Source of the DNA: Cytophagaceae bacterium
GTDB taxonomy: Bacteria > Bacteroidota > Bacteroidia > Cytophagales > Spirosomataceae
Length of the DNA stretch: 37,476 nucleotides
Reading direction: 5' to 3'
NCBI GenBank assembly: GCA_027488335.1
Contig: JAIYBU010000130.1
Location: forward strand, 1 to 37,476
Positions 1-7,876 of the stretch are shown piece by piece. A program made the translations under genes and the position numbers. The stretch's first letter is position 1. Each line of letters opens with the position of its first letter. The notes below the pieces were generated by a model that made no database searches, had not been told where the DNA came from, and was given only the letters and a program-made list of their open reading frames with translations.

Positions 1-1159
1 CATCACTAACTTCGGGGTATTCATTGACCTTGGTGGCGTAGATGGTTTATTGCACATCACTGATATTTCTTGGGGTCGTATCAACCACCCGAACGAATTA
101 TTGAAACTTGACCAACGTATCAAAGTTGTAGTATTAGACTTTGACGAAGACAAGAAACGTATTTCGTTAGGTATGAAGCAATTAGAATCACATCCTTGGG
201 ATTCTTTGGCTGCTGAATTATCAATCGGTTCAAGAGTGAAAGGAAAAATCGTAAACATCGCTGATTACGGTGCTTTCTTAGAATTGAAACCTGGTGTTGA
301 AGGTTTAATCCACGTTTCAGAAATGTCATGGTCACAGCACTTACGTAACCCATCAGATTTCTTGAAAATCGGTGACGAAATCGAAGCTGTTGTATTGACT
401 CTTGACCGTGAAGAGCGTAAAATGTCATTGGGTATCAAGCAATTAACTGAAGACCCTTGGACTAAACAAGACCTTATCAACAAGTATGCAGTGAACACAA
501 AACACACTGGTACTGTACGTAACATGACTAACTTCGGTATTTTCTTAGAATTAGAAGAAGGTATTGATGGTTTAGTTCACGTATCTGACTTGTCTTGGAC
601 TAAGAAAATTAAACACCCATCTGACTTCGTGAAAGTTGGTGATGCTCTTGAAGTAATGGTATTAGAATTAGATGGCGAAAACCGTCGTTTAGCTCTTAGC
701 CACAAACACTTAGAAGAAAACCCTTGGGATACATTTGAGCATATCTTCACAGTAGGTTCAGACCAAGAGTGTACAATTATCTCTAAAAATGACAAACAAG
801 CAACACTTGAGCTTCCATACGGAATCGAAGGATACGCTTTGTTGAAGCATTTGGCTAAAGCTGATGGAACAGTTGGTGAAGTTGGAGAGAAATTGACCTT
901 CCAAGTATTGGAATTCCACAAGGAAGAAAAGAAAATCATGCTTTCTCATACTAAGACTTGGGAAGTGGTAAAAGAAGAAGCTCCAAAAGAAGCTAAGAAA
1001 AAAGGTGGAAAAGAAGTAGCTGCTACTGCTCCTGAAGAAAAATCAACTCTTGGCGACCTTTCAGCTCTTTCTGCATTGAAAGATGCAATGGTAGAAGGCG
1101 AGAAAAAGAAACTTTCTAAGAAAAAAGATGCAGCAGCTGATGCTGAGGCAGAAGCTTAA
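1..1159 (+). CDS. rpsA: 30S ribosomal protein S1, 5'-truncated
   Basis: This is the C-terminal part of ribosomal protein S1, which binds mRNA at the 30S subunit and helps start translation on structured messages. The reading frame is already open at base 2, so the gene begins outside the window and the TTG at 50 is not a real start. About 385 residues are visible: the end of one S1 domain (GLLHITDISW, then KRISLGMKQL), two full S1 repeats with GVEGLIHVSEMSW and GIDGLVHVSDLSW, and a more divergent last repeat (GIEGYALLKHL). A Lys/Glu/Ala-rich low-complexity tail follows. Each repeat ends in the typical ...SLGIKQL.E.PW linker. The gene ends at a TAA, 11 bp before a strong terminator. The identification is very secure; only the missing N-terminus cannot be assessed. 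Confidence 0.97.
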   Translation, partial: ITNFGVFIDLGGVDGLLHITDISWGRINHPNELLKLDQRIKVVVLDFDEDKKRISLGMKQLESHPWDSLAAELSIGSRVKGKIVNIADYGAFLELKPGVEGLIHVSEMSWSQHLRNPSDFLKIGDEIEAVVLTLDREERKMSLGIKQLTEDPWTKQDLINKYAVNTKHTGTVRNMTNFGIFLELEEGIDGLVHVSDLSWTKKIKHPSDFVKVGDALEVMVLELDGENRRLALSHKHLEENPWDTFEHIFTVGSDQECTIISKNDKQATLELPYGIEGYALLKHLAKADGTVGEVGEKLTFQVLEFHKEEKKIMLSHTKTWEVVKEEAPKEAKKKGGKEVAATAPEEKSTLGDLSALSALKDAMVEGEKKKLSKKKDAAADAEAEA

Positions 1160-1170
1160 TTAGTTTCTAA

Positions 1171-1218
1171 GCTATAACAGAAAAGGCTTCTCGTAAGGGA
1201 AGCCTTTTCTGTTATAGC
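1171..1218 (+). terminator. Near-perfect hairpin after rpsA, shared with the Uma2 gene
   Basis: Twenty-base arms (1171-1190 and 1199-1218) pair perfectly around an 8-nt loop. The plus-strand right arm contains CCTTTTCT. It lies 11 bp after the rpsA stop and 20 bp before the 3' end of the convergent Uma2 gene, so it can end transcription from both sides. Confidence 0.85.
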
Positions 1219-1238
1219 AAGTTTTAAATACTGTTTTC

Positions 1239-1850
1239 CTACTGCTCTACACCTTCATCAGCTAAAAAGTTGCCTATATTGAAATATTCACCATCAAGCA
1301 ACTCTATTTCCTGATTCCAGTTTTTAGTTAACCAGTCTTGGTCTTTTGTAGCAACCATTACTTTCTGGTGTTTTGTGAATATCCACAATACTTTTTCTAC
1401 ACCAAAATCAAGCAATTTGTGGGTTTTGGTAAAAACGTAGCCAAAATCCTTTTCATAGGATAAATCTATACGAATATCTATCTCAATAGCAATTTTTGGT
1501 GCAACTTCTACGTAATGCGTGTTAATTTTATCGGGAGAAAGAGTTTGTTTGTCATAAATATAAATATCGCCCGATAAATTATTGTTTTTATCAAGGTGTG
1601 TACCTATTTCGTTGGTTAAAAAATGATATTTTTTTCGCCCTATCTTCAAATAAAGGACTTCGAGTAAATATTGAATAATAAAAGACTGTAAGCCACTTGC
1701 ACCCATGATTTCCTCACTTGTTTTTTTATTTGCTAAAACATCTTTATAACCATCATAGTAAAACGGTTTCCCATCTATGATTTCATAAATGAGACTTTCA
1801 GGAATTGCTTTAGCTCTATTTCGTTGTCTTGGTTTTTCTACGATTAACAT
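1239..1850 (-). CDS. Uma2-family (DUF820) putative endonuclease
   Basis: This 203-residue protein belongs to the Uma2/DUF820 family, which has a PD-(D/E)XK nuclease-like fold. Members are often annotated as restriction-endonuclease-like, but their cellular role is poorly known. Visible family marks are the N-terminal YEIIDGKPFYYDGY segment, NEIGTHLDKNN followed by GDIYIYDK (the first acidic position), KIAIEIDIRID (the E-x-D/K region), and the C-terminal FTKTHKLLDFGVEKVLWI block. The gene uses an ATG at 1848-1850 with a good promoter match just upstream. It stands alone and converges with rpsA. No methylase or toxin-antitoxin partner is adjacent, so nothing nearby indicates its job. Confidence 0.8.
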   Translation of the reverse strand: MLIVEKPRQRNRAKAIPESLIYEIIDGKPFYYDGYKDVLANKKTSEEIMGASGLQSFIIQYLLEVLYLKIGRKKYHFLTNEIGTHLDKNNNLSGDIYIYDKQTLSPDKINTHYVEVAPKIAIEIDIRIDLSYEKDFGYVFTKTHKLLDFGVEKVLWIFTKHQKVMVATKDQDWLTKNWNQEIELLDGEYFNIGNFLADEGVEQ

Positions 1851-1869
1851 ACTATATCTGTTTATTTGT

Positions 1870-1899
1870 CAAAAATAACCAATAAATATTATTATTCAA
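1870..1899 (-). promoter_or_regulatory. Bacteroidota-type promoter for the Uma2 gene
   Basis: On the minus strand a TTG (1899-1897) is separated by 19 bases from TATTTTTG (1877-1870). The latter is an exact match to the Bacteroidota -7 consensus TAnnTTTG, and the spacing also fits. The ATG at 1850 lies about 20 bases downstream. This is pattern matching only. Confidence 0.5.
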
Positions 1900-1949
1900 C
1901 AAGTTTCTAAAATCTACGTAATAGTGTAAGACAGGGTTGTCATAATTCG

Positions 1950-4286
1950 CTACTCCCCTTTCACCATCACCGAAATACTACTACTTCTGCCTTTATCATC
2001 CGTGCAAGATATTTTAAGTTTACCGAGACTTGGAGTAAAAAAAACTGGCTTATTGGCTGATGTTTTTTGTAATAATCGGTCGTTGATGTACCAATAAACG
2101 TCTCCCACATCATTAGCTGTCTGACACGCCAACTGCATTTGTTGCGTATCATTTTGGCCCAGGTAATATTCGCTTCCATTATTCGGATTGGTAATAATCG
2201 GGGCATTGTTAGCTGTTTTGAAAAACCTTGTACAATTCGGGTTGTGGGTCGGAATCCTTTCGTAAAGAATGTGTTTTAATTCATAAAAACTAATCAATTC
2301 GGGAGCGAGATTGCTGTAAAGCTTTTCTTTATATCCATCTACAGGTAAGCACTGCGTACAATAACTTATTGATTCTGAAAGATTTACGTAAATTTTCTTA
2401 AGATGCGTACACTTACGTGTGTGTGAGATATTTTTAATAGAATAATCTAAGATTTTATTGCTGCAATATTCGCTCGGGAGGTCGCCTGATTCAGCACACA
2501 CTTGTCGAGACACCACATCTTTGGGCTGACGAAACCATAAGTTTGAAGTATTATAATCAATCGTATTGAAAATCTGAAAAAGCAACGGCGTAGCAATTTC
2601 TGCACCACTTAATTCGGGAACACCTTCGCCCGAAAAATTTCCGACCCAAACCCCAACCGTATATTTTTTATTATAGCCAATACTCCAAGCATCACGGCGG
2701 CCAAAAGAAGTGCCCGTTTTCCATGCAATTTTTGGTAAACGATAGGTATAATCAAAATTATTAGGCAAATCTGGGCGTTTGAGTTGAGCCAAAATCTCGT
2801 TGATTAGATAAGTAGCTGATGGGGAAATAATTGATGCGTTGCTTACTTTTTTCTCTGTTAATTTATTATTTATCAGAGTTGCTCTTTGCCAATTTCCGTC
2901 ATTGGCAAAGGCAGCATAAAGCTGCGTCATTTCTTCGAGTGTTACGCCACAACCACCCAGTACGATTGAAAGTCCTAAATCTTTTTCTTGTTTTTTAACT
3001 GTCTGAAAATCAGCCTTTTTGAGTTGTTCAATCAGCGTTGTTTTGCCTAAATCTTTTACCACTTTTACGGCTGGAATATTCAACGAATTGGCCAACGCAA
3101 ATTCGATAGAAACCTTTCCGTTAAACTTTCGGTCGAAATTGTCGGGTTCAAAACCATTAAAATTTGTCGGTACATCATTGATGCTATTTTTAGGTGTAAT
3201 GATGCCTTTATCAAAAGCCGTAGCGTATAAAAGAGGCTTCAAGGCACTTCCTGGCGAGCGGATTGCTTGCACACCATCTACTTGTCCGCCATCAAGTTTA
3301 TCGTTAAACCCTGCAGAACCAACGTAGGCCTCTACTTGCATAGTTTCGTTGTTAATTACTAAAACGGCGGCATTATTGATATTCATTGCTCGTGTTCGAT
3401 TTACGTAATTCCCCACCATCTGCTCGACCTTAGTTTGTATGGCTTTACTTACGCTCGAATGAATAATAGCTTTATCAGCAAACTGTTTTTTTAGTCTAAG
3501 TGATAAATGCGGAGCATCTTTCGGTGCTTCATGCCGAGTAACGGTTAATGGCTCTCGCAAAGCATCATCAATCAACTGATTATCAAACACTTTCGCTTGC
3601 TGAAATCGTTTTAACCATTTATTGCGTTCTTCAACGATTAATGGATTTTTTGTTCCGAGTCGTAAACTCGTTGGTCGATTGGGGATAATTGCCAACGTGG
3701 TTACTTCGGCCAAACTCAATCTATCAGGTGATTTTTGAAAATACAAATACGAAGCCGACTTGATACCTTCGATATTTGAGCCATAAGGTACCAAATTGAG
3801 ATACATTTGTAGAATTTCATCTTTAGAATAAAAGATTTCGAGTTGAATTGCTCGGAGGATTTCAAAAATTTTATTCCAATACGTTCGCTCATTGGGGTTC
3901 AACATTCTGACCACCTGCATTGTGATGGTACTTGCCCCCGATGTTCTACGATTTTTTGTGATATTATTGAAAGCTGCCCGAAAAATAGCTATAGGGTTTA
4001 CTCCAAAATGAAAATTGAAATATTTGTCTTCTTTTGCCAGAATGGCTTTACGGAGCGTGGGTGTTATTTCTTTCAACTCTACAAACATTCGCCATTTTTC
4101 ATCTGTACTCAAGAAAGCGTGTAAAATTTCACCTTTTTTATCGGTAATGAGGGTAGAATAGGAAACTTTGACTTTAGGCGGAAAAACAAGATTTAATACC
4201 ATCAACACAACGATAAAAGCAAAAAATACTTTTACCCAACGGCGTTTGAAAGTTTCTTTAAGTTTTGGGTTTATTTGTTCAAACAT
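1950..4286 (-). CDS. pbpC: Penicillin-binding protein 1C (bifunctional class A PBP)
   Basis: This is a peptidoglycan glycosyltransferase/transpeptidase anchored in the inner membrane. I chose the ATG at 4286 (MFEQINPK, 778 aa) over an upstream GTG at 4310, because the upstream codons encode an atypical extension. In order it has: a short basic cytoplasmic tail; one membrane segment near residues 17-36; a GT51 domain with the catalytic Glu in ILAKEDKYF (about residue 86) and GASTITMQVVR; a transpeptidase domain with SxxK in SPGSALKPL (about residue 340), SLN and KTGTSFGRRDAW (about residue 523); a Cys-rich segment; and a C-terminal beta domain typical of PBP1C. The alpha-2-macroglobulin gene that accompanies pbpC in many bacteria is not seen here. 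It is divergent from kdsC, with only 86 bp between the starts. Confidence 0.93.
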   Translation of the reverse strand: MFEQINPKLKETFKRRWVKVFFAFIVVLMVLNLVFPPKVKVSYSTLITDKKGEILHAFLSTDEKWRMFVELKEITPTLRKAILAKEDKYFNFHFGVNPIAIFRAAFNNITKNRRTSGASTITMQVVRMLNPNERTYWNKIFEILRAIQLEIFYSKDEILQMYLNLVPYGSNIEGIKSASYLYFQKSPDRLSLAEVTTLAIIPNRPTSLRLGTKNPLIVEERNKWLKRFQQAKVFDNQLIDDALREPLTVTRHEAPKDAPHLSLRLKKQFADKAIIHSSVSKAIQTKVEQMVGNYVNRTRAMNINNAAVLVINNETMQVEAYVGSAGFNDKLDGGQVDGVQAIRSPGSALKPLLYATAFDKGIITPKNSINDVPTNFNGFEPDNFDRKFNGKVSIEFALANSLNIPAVKVVKDLGKTTLIEQLKKADFQTVKKQEKDLGLSIVLGGCGVTLEEMTQLYAAFANDGNWQRATLINNKLTEKKVSNASIISPSATYLINEILAQLKRPDLPNNFDYTYRLPKIAWKTGTSFGRRDAWSIGYNKKYTVGVWVGNFSGEGVPELSGAEIATPLLFQIFNTIDYNTSNLWFRQPKDVVSRQVCAESGDLPSEYCSNKILDYSIKNISHTRKCTHLKKIYVNLSESISYCTQCLPVDGYKEKLYSNLAPELISFYELKHILYERIPTHNPNCTRFFKTANNAPIITNPNNGSEYYLGQNDTQQMQLACQTANDVGDVYWYINDRLLQKTSANKPVFFTPSLGKLKISCTDDKGRSSSISVMVKGE

Positions 4287-4308
4287 AAAAATAATGCTAC
4301 ACAGATGC

Positions 4309-4337
4309 ACGAATTAAACGAATTTATGCGAATTTTA
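4309..4337. repeat. Three degenerate 10-bp tandem units (acgaattta-like)
   Basis: Three successive units, acgaattaa, acgaatttat and gcgaatttta, lie in the pbpC-kdsC divergent spacer. They are AT-rich with a roughly helical 10-bp period. They could be a binding site or a remnant of a dispersed repeat; the sequence alone does not decide. Confidence 0.4.
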
Positions 4338-4372
4338 TGCAGATTATTTTTAAATTACCTAAACCTAATTTC

Positions 4373-4894
4373 ATGGATATTAAACTTAAATCTCAGCTCC
4401 GAAAAATTACAACTTTTATTTTTGATGTAGATGGTGTGTTGACTGACGCAACTGTTATTGCCCTACGTGGTGGCGAATTGGCTCGTGTATTTAATGTCAA
4501 AGATGGTTACGCTCTCGGAAAAGCCGTTCGTTTGGGTTTCAGAGTTGCCATTATTTCAGGTGGGAAAGAAGAAAGCATCAGAGAAAGACTCTCGCCTTTG
4601 GGCATTAAGGATATTTTTTTGGGTGTAAATACTGACCAAAAATTAAACGTTTTTGATAAATATATTGCCGATAATAATCTTTCGGCCGATGAGATTGTAT
4701 TTATGGGCGATGATTTACCCGATTGGGAAATTATGAAACACCGAGATGTTTTATCTGCTTGCCCAGCCGACGCCGTTGAGGAAATTATCGAAGTAGCTGC
4801 TTTCAATTCAACTCGTAAAGGCGGCGATTGTGCCGTGCGTGAAGTAATTGAGTTAGTAATGAAAGAACAAGGGAAGTGGATGAAGATTTTTTAA
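4373..4894 (+). CDS. kdsC: 3-deoxy-D-manno-octulosonate 8-phosphate phosphatase (KDO-8-P phosphatase)
   Basis: This HAD-superfamily phosphatase removes phosphate from KDO-8-P to give free KDO for lipopolysaccharide inner-core synthesis in the cytoplasm. The start is the ATG at 4373 (MDIKLKSQLRK, 173 aa), which matches the usual KdsC length; an in-frame ATG at 4337 would add an atypical extension. Motif I is IFDVDGVLTD, motif II is VAIISGGKEES, and motif IV is FMGDDLPDWEIM. The ARVFNVKDGYALG stretch is typical of KdsC. A weak -7-like TATTTTTA lies at 4345-4352. No other KDO gene is adjacent. A related HAD cap-less phosphatase is possible but less likely. Confidence 0.92.
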   Translation: MDIKLKSQLRKITTFIFDVDGVLTDATVIALRGGELARVFNVKDGYALGKAVRLGFRVAIISGGKEESIRERLSPLGIKDIFLGVNTDQKLNVFDKYIADNNLSADEIVFMGDDLPDWEIMKHRDVLSACPADAVEEIIEVAAFNSTRKGGDCAVREVIELVMKEQGKWMKIF

Positions 4895-4898
4895 AATT

Positions 4899-4944
4899 AA
4901 AAATTCTCGCTGTCTTCGACTTCGCTCAGGCAGCGAGAATTTTT
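4899..4944 (+). terminator. Hairpin with conserved 16-nt loop, after kdsC
   Basis: Fifteen-base arms (4899-4913 and 4930-4944, with one G-T wobble at the apex) enclose the loop cttcgacttcgctcag (4914-4929). The right arm ends in a T run, so it can act as the kdsC terminator. The same 16-nt loop occurs at 32273-32288 with a different stem. Confidence 0.75.
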
Positions 4945-4959
4945 TACACATAATATTTT

Positions 4960-5880
4960 ATGAAACGTCGAGAATTTATAAACCTAACTGCTACGAGTGC
5001 ATTGCTTTCGTCGGTCGAAACGCTGGCACAAGAAAAACCGTTGGTATCAAACGTTGACCCCAAATTCCAACTAAAAATAATGGCTACAAACTGGGGTTGG
5101 AGTGGTTCGCTCGATGCCTTCTGTGCCGCTGCCAAGAAAGAAGGCTACGATGGTATTGAGATGTGGTGGCCAAATGAACCCAAAGACCAAAAAGAACTTT
5201 TTGCGGCTCTCGAAAAGCATGAGTTAGAAATTGGCTACTTATGTGGTTCTGGCCATAAAGACCCTGCCACTAATCTCGAAAGTTTCAAAAAAGCTATTAA
5301 TGCTGCCTCAACGCAATCTCCAAAGAAGCCTTTATATATCAATTGTCATAGTGGGAAAGATTTTTTCACCTACGAACAAAGTAAACTTTTCATTGACCAT
5401 ACAACCGAAACAACAACAAAGACAGGAATTAAGATTTGCCACGAAACTCACCGAGGCCGAATTCTATTTGCGGCTCATATTGCACGAAACTTTATTGAGA
5501 AAAATCCTGCTTTACGCCTAACACTCGATATTTCTCATTGGTGTAATGTACATGAGTCGCTGCTCGAAGACCAAGCTGAAACAGTTGCGATAGCACTTGA
5601 ACGAGTAGAACACCTACATGCACGTATTGGACATCAAGAAGGTCCACAAGTCAATGACCCAAGAGCTCCCGAATGGGAAAATGCCGTAAAAGCACACTTT
5701 GCGTGGTGGGATAAAGTTTTGGAAAGAAAAATGAAAGCAGGTGAAACGATGACGATTTTGACTGAATTTGGCCCACCAAATTATTTGCCGACTTTACCAT
5801 ATACTCAACAACCCGTAGCTGACCAATGGGCGATAAATGTCTATATGATGCAGCTACTCAGAAAACGATATTTGCGATAA
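4960..5880 (+). CDS. Exported sugar-phosphate isomerase/epimerase-like TIM-barrel protein
   Basis: This 306-residue protein belongs to the AP-endonuclease-2-like / xylose-isomerase-like TIM-barrel superfamily. It starts MKRREFINLTATSALLSS, a twin-arginine (Tat) signal ending near residue 24, so the folded enzyme is probably exported to the periplasm. Likely metal or substrate residues lie in YDGIEMWW, ICHETHRGR, LTLDISHW, HLHARIGH and ILTEFGPP, which follow the usual Glu/His/Asp/His order of the fold. The true substrate is unknown; relatives include inosose and hydroxypyruvate isomerases. It follows kdsC after a terminator and is probably transcribed alone. The superfamily is secure, the reaction is not. 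Confidence 0.85.
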   Translation: MKRREFINLTATSALLSSVETLAQEKPLVSNVDPKFQLKIMATNWGWSGSLDAFCAAAKKEGYDGIEMWWPNEPKDQKELFAALEKHELEIGYLCGSGHKDPATNLESFKKAINAASTQSPKKPLYINCHSGKDFFTYEQSKLFIDHTTETTTKTGIKICHETHRGRILFAAHIARNFIEKNPALRLTLDISHWCNVHESLLEDQAETVAIALERVEHLHARIGHQEGPQVNDPRAPEWENAVKAHFAWWDKVLERKMKAGETMTILTEFGPPNYLPTLPYTQQPVADQWAINVYMMQLLRKRYLR

Positions 5881-5886
5881 AAAAAG

Positions 5887-5916
5887 ACCGAGCTATCTAA
5901 AGATTGATAGCTCGGT
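5887..5916. terminator. 11-bp hairpin after the Tat isomerase gene
   Basis: Perfect arms 5887-5897 (accgagctatc) and 5906-5916 enclose an 8-nt loop, starting 6 bp past the stop codon. There is no T run on the plus side, so termination efficiency is uncertain. Confidence 0.6.
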
Positions 5917-6286
5917 ACCCGTCGTTCATGGAAAACAAGAAAGCACGTAAATCCTTTCAATAGTTGAAAAAATTCTACTCTGATTAAGTTAGACTAAAAA
6001 ACGTACCAAACTTGGCACACTACCGTTTACGCTACACCAAAAATTAGCAAATGGGTACAATTGTGGATAAGTTAGCATTTTAGCTAACACTCTGCTAATC
6101 AACTTCTTTATGATATTTATCCCCTCAAAACAGTTCGTCCTATAAACAAACCCAATCATAAATCAGAAATAACCATTCATGTAAATCTTGGATAATGACT
6201 GTCAACTTGCTGTACGTTTGCCATGCTTTTGCTCTGAAATGATTTCACAAACAAAGAATAAATTATATCTAAACCGTTAGAAAACC
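5917..6286. other. Non-coding spacer of about 370 bp
   Basis: I see no convincing gene here on either strand. It holds a small inverted repeat, gttagc (6071-6076) with gctaac (6083-6088), and a promoter-like element at 6213-6220 near its right end. The rest is unremarkable AT-rich sequence. Confidence 0.5.
6188..6220 (+). promoter_or_regulatory. Possible promoter for the prohibitin-like gene
   Basis: TACGTTTG at 6213-6220 is an exact TAnnTTTG match. A TTG at 6188-6190 lies 22 bases upstream, slightly wider than ideal. The start codon is 66 bases downstream. This is pattern matching only. Confidence 0.4.
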
Positions 6287-7192
6287 ATGTTTTTAGTTAT
6301 TCTCGGAGTTATTACTTTGGTAGTAGCATTTGCTATCAATACTCCTTCCTTACAATTTTCTCGTTTTTCTCGCCCACTCAAATTCGTGGGTCTTGTTCTC
6401 ATTATTTTAGGTTTTGCTTCTTCGACTATCAAACAAATTGATGCTGGTCGAGTGGGCGTACAATCGCTCTTTGGGAATGTTCAAGAAGGTACGCTTAGCA
6501 GTGGTTTAAACATTATTAATCCGTTGGTAGATGTAACTGAGTTCGACACTCGTACACAAAACTACACGATGTCGGGCGTGCATGATGAAGGCAAACAAGC
6601 AGGCGATGATGCCATTAGAGTACTGTCGTCGGATGGACTTGAAGTAGTAATTGACCTCACGGTACTTTACCGAGTACAACCCGACCAAGCACCAACGATT
6701 TTACGTAAAATTGGAGCAAATTATGAAGATGTAATCGTGCGTCCGATTACCCGTACTCGTATTCGTGATATTGCGGCTTATTATGAAGCAGTAGCTTTGT
6801 ATTCGACCAAAAGAGACGAGTTTCAAGGAAAAATCTTTAAAGCTATCGAAGCAGACTTTAAGGCAAGAGGCTTGGTTTTAGAGCAATTATTGGTTAGAAA
6901 CATTAATTTACCCGAATCAGTCAAGAAAACGATTGAATCAAAAATTAACGCCGAGCAAGAAGCACAAAAAATGCAGTTTGTATTGCAGAAAGAAAAACAA
7001 GAAGCCGAACGTAAGCGTGTAGAAGCACAAGGTATTTCAGATTATCAGAAAATCATTACAACTACCTTGACTGACAAACAACTACAATACGAAATGATTA
7101 AAGCTCAGAAAGAAATTGCCACTTCGCCCAATTCAAAAGTGATTATTATGGGAGGCAAAGGAAATACGCCTATTATGATAAATGATAAATAG
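6287..7192 (+). CDS. Prohibitin-like SPFH/band 7 membrane protein
   Basis: This 301-residue protein belongs to the prohibitin branch of the SPFH family, which forms ring-like membrane scaffolds that influence membrane organisation and proteases such as FtsH. Two hydrophobic segments lie at the N-terminus (about residues 1-18 and 32-48). The SPFH domain follows (VGVQSLFGNVQEGTLSSGLN, then DLTVLYRV and VIVRPITRTRIRDI). A charged helical region at about 205-250 (SKINAEQEAQKMQFVLQKEK) is likely a coiled coil, and the tail is short. Length and order fit bacterial prohibitin homologues. No NfeD or protease gene is adjacent. It ends in a strong terminator and appears monocistronic. Confidence 0.9.
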   Translation: MFLVILGVITLVVAFAINTPSLQFSRFSRPLKFVGLVLIILGFASSTIKQIDAGRVGVQSLFGNVQEGTLSSGLNIINPLVDVTEFDTRTQNYTMSGVHDEGKQAGDDAIRVLSSDGLEVVIDLTVLYRVQPDQAPTILRKIGANYEDVIVRPITRTRIRDIAAYYEAVALYSTKRDEFQGKIFKAIEADFKARGLVLEQLLVRNINLPESVKKTIESKINAEQEAQKMQFVLQKEKQEAERKRVEAQGISDYQKIITTTLTDKQLQYEMIKAQKEIATSPNSKVIIMGGKGNTPIMINDK

Positions 7193-7215
7193 CGAAGATA
7201 AAAACGAGAAAAACA

Positions 7216-7250
7216 AAAGAGCCTTGCAGATAACTTGCGAGGCTCTTTGT
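7216..7250 (+). terminator. Terminator after the prohibitin-like gene
   Basis: Arms 7216-7227 and 7237-7248 pair over 12 bp with one G-T wobble, and the right arm ends in CTCTTTGT. It lies 24 bp after the stop codon. Confidence 0.75.
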
Positions 7251-7427
7251 ATTTGCAATATGACATTAAAACGCTGATACTATATAAAATGTTTCATATT
7301 TGAAAAATTATTCAACTATTTTTCAAAAAAGATTTATTTTTACAATTTTTAATAAATTGGAGGGATTCATAAGTGTAGTAAACTTATTCTCTCAATCATC
7401 AACACTATCTTTCTATCAGTAAACTCT

Positions 7428-7751
7428 ATGCGACAGTCAATTATTTACGAAGTAACGATTAATTATATTGGTTCATTGAACGATGTTCGGAAACGTAAAC
7501 CGTTTGTAGTTTACTTCTCGAATCTCAAACGAGCCATTGAGTGCGTACAAACAAATTTGGCAGTAAACGGTTGGGAGCAAAAAAAGATAAATTATACAGC
7601 GGTTTATCGGACGCTTAAAGTAAAGAATAAATTTGTGTGTGATTTCGATGCCATGAAAGTAAAGTTTTTCCAAGTAATTATCACAACAAAGACACTCAAC
7701 CCCTTATTAACTACACTCGGGATTGATGAGTTTCCAACTACAAAAAAGTGA
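7428..7751 (+). CDS. Hypothetical protein, 107 aa
   Basis: I do not recognise this protein. It begins MRQSIIYEVTINYIG and is basic and soluble-looking, with no signal peptide, membrane segment or Cys motif. Alternating hydrophobic stretches (IIYEVTINYI, FVVYFSNL, KVKFFQVIITT) suggest a small alpha/beta fold. The ATG at 7428 follows a leader of about 180 bases after the preceding terminator. The next gene starts 125 bp downstream. Its codon choice resembles the neighbours and the opposite-strand frame is shorter, so I favour a real gene, but homology would have to confirm this. Confidence 0.55.
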   Translation: MRQSIIYEVTINYIGSLNDVRKRKPFVVYFSNLKRAIECVQTNLAVNGWEQKKINYTAVYRTLKVKNKFVCDFDAMKVKFFQVIITTKTLNPLLTTLGIDEFPTTKK

Positions 7752-7876
7752 GATACAATTATGCAATTTTAAGATTTACAGGATTTTGTTACTCTTGATT
7801 TTTACGATTATTTTCAGAAAAATTAAATTTTTTCTTTACTTTGTGCAATTAATACTTTAACCTAACACCTTACCTA

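Noticed and set aside
50..52. TTG as the start of rpsA
   Set aside because: The frame is open to the left edge and encodes a matching S1-domain sequence upstream, so the gene is truncated by the window.
4287..4310. Longer pbpC start at the GTG at 4310
   Set aside because: The extra MHLCSIIF segment adds nothing typical of the family and overlaps the tandem repeats; the ATG at 4286 gives a normal PBP1C N-terminus.
5231..5521. Plus-strand 96-codon ORF inside the Tat isomerase gene
   Set aside because: It is an alternate frame fully inside a well-supported gene, with no family resemblance.
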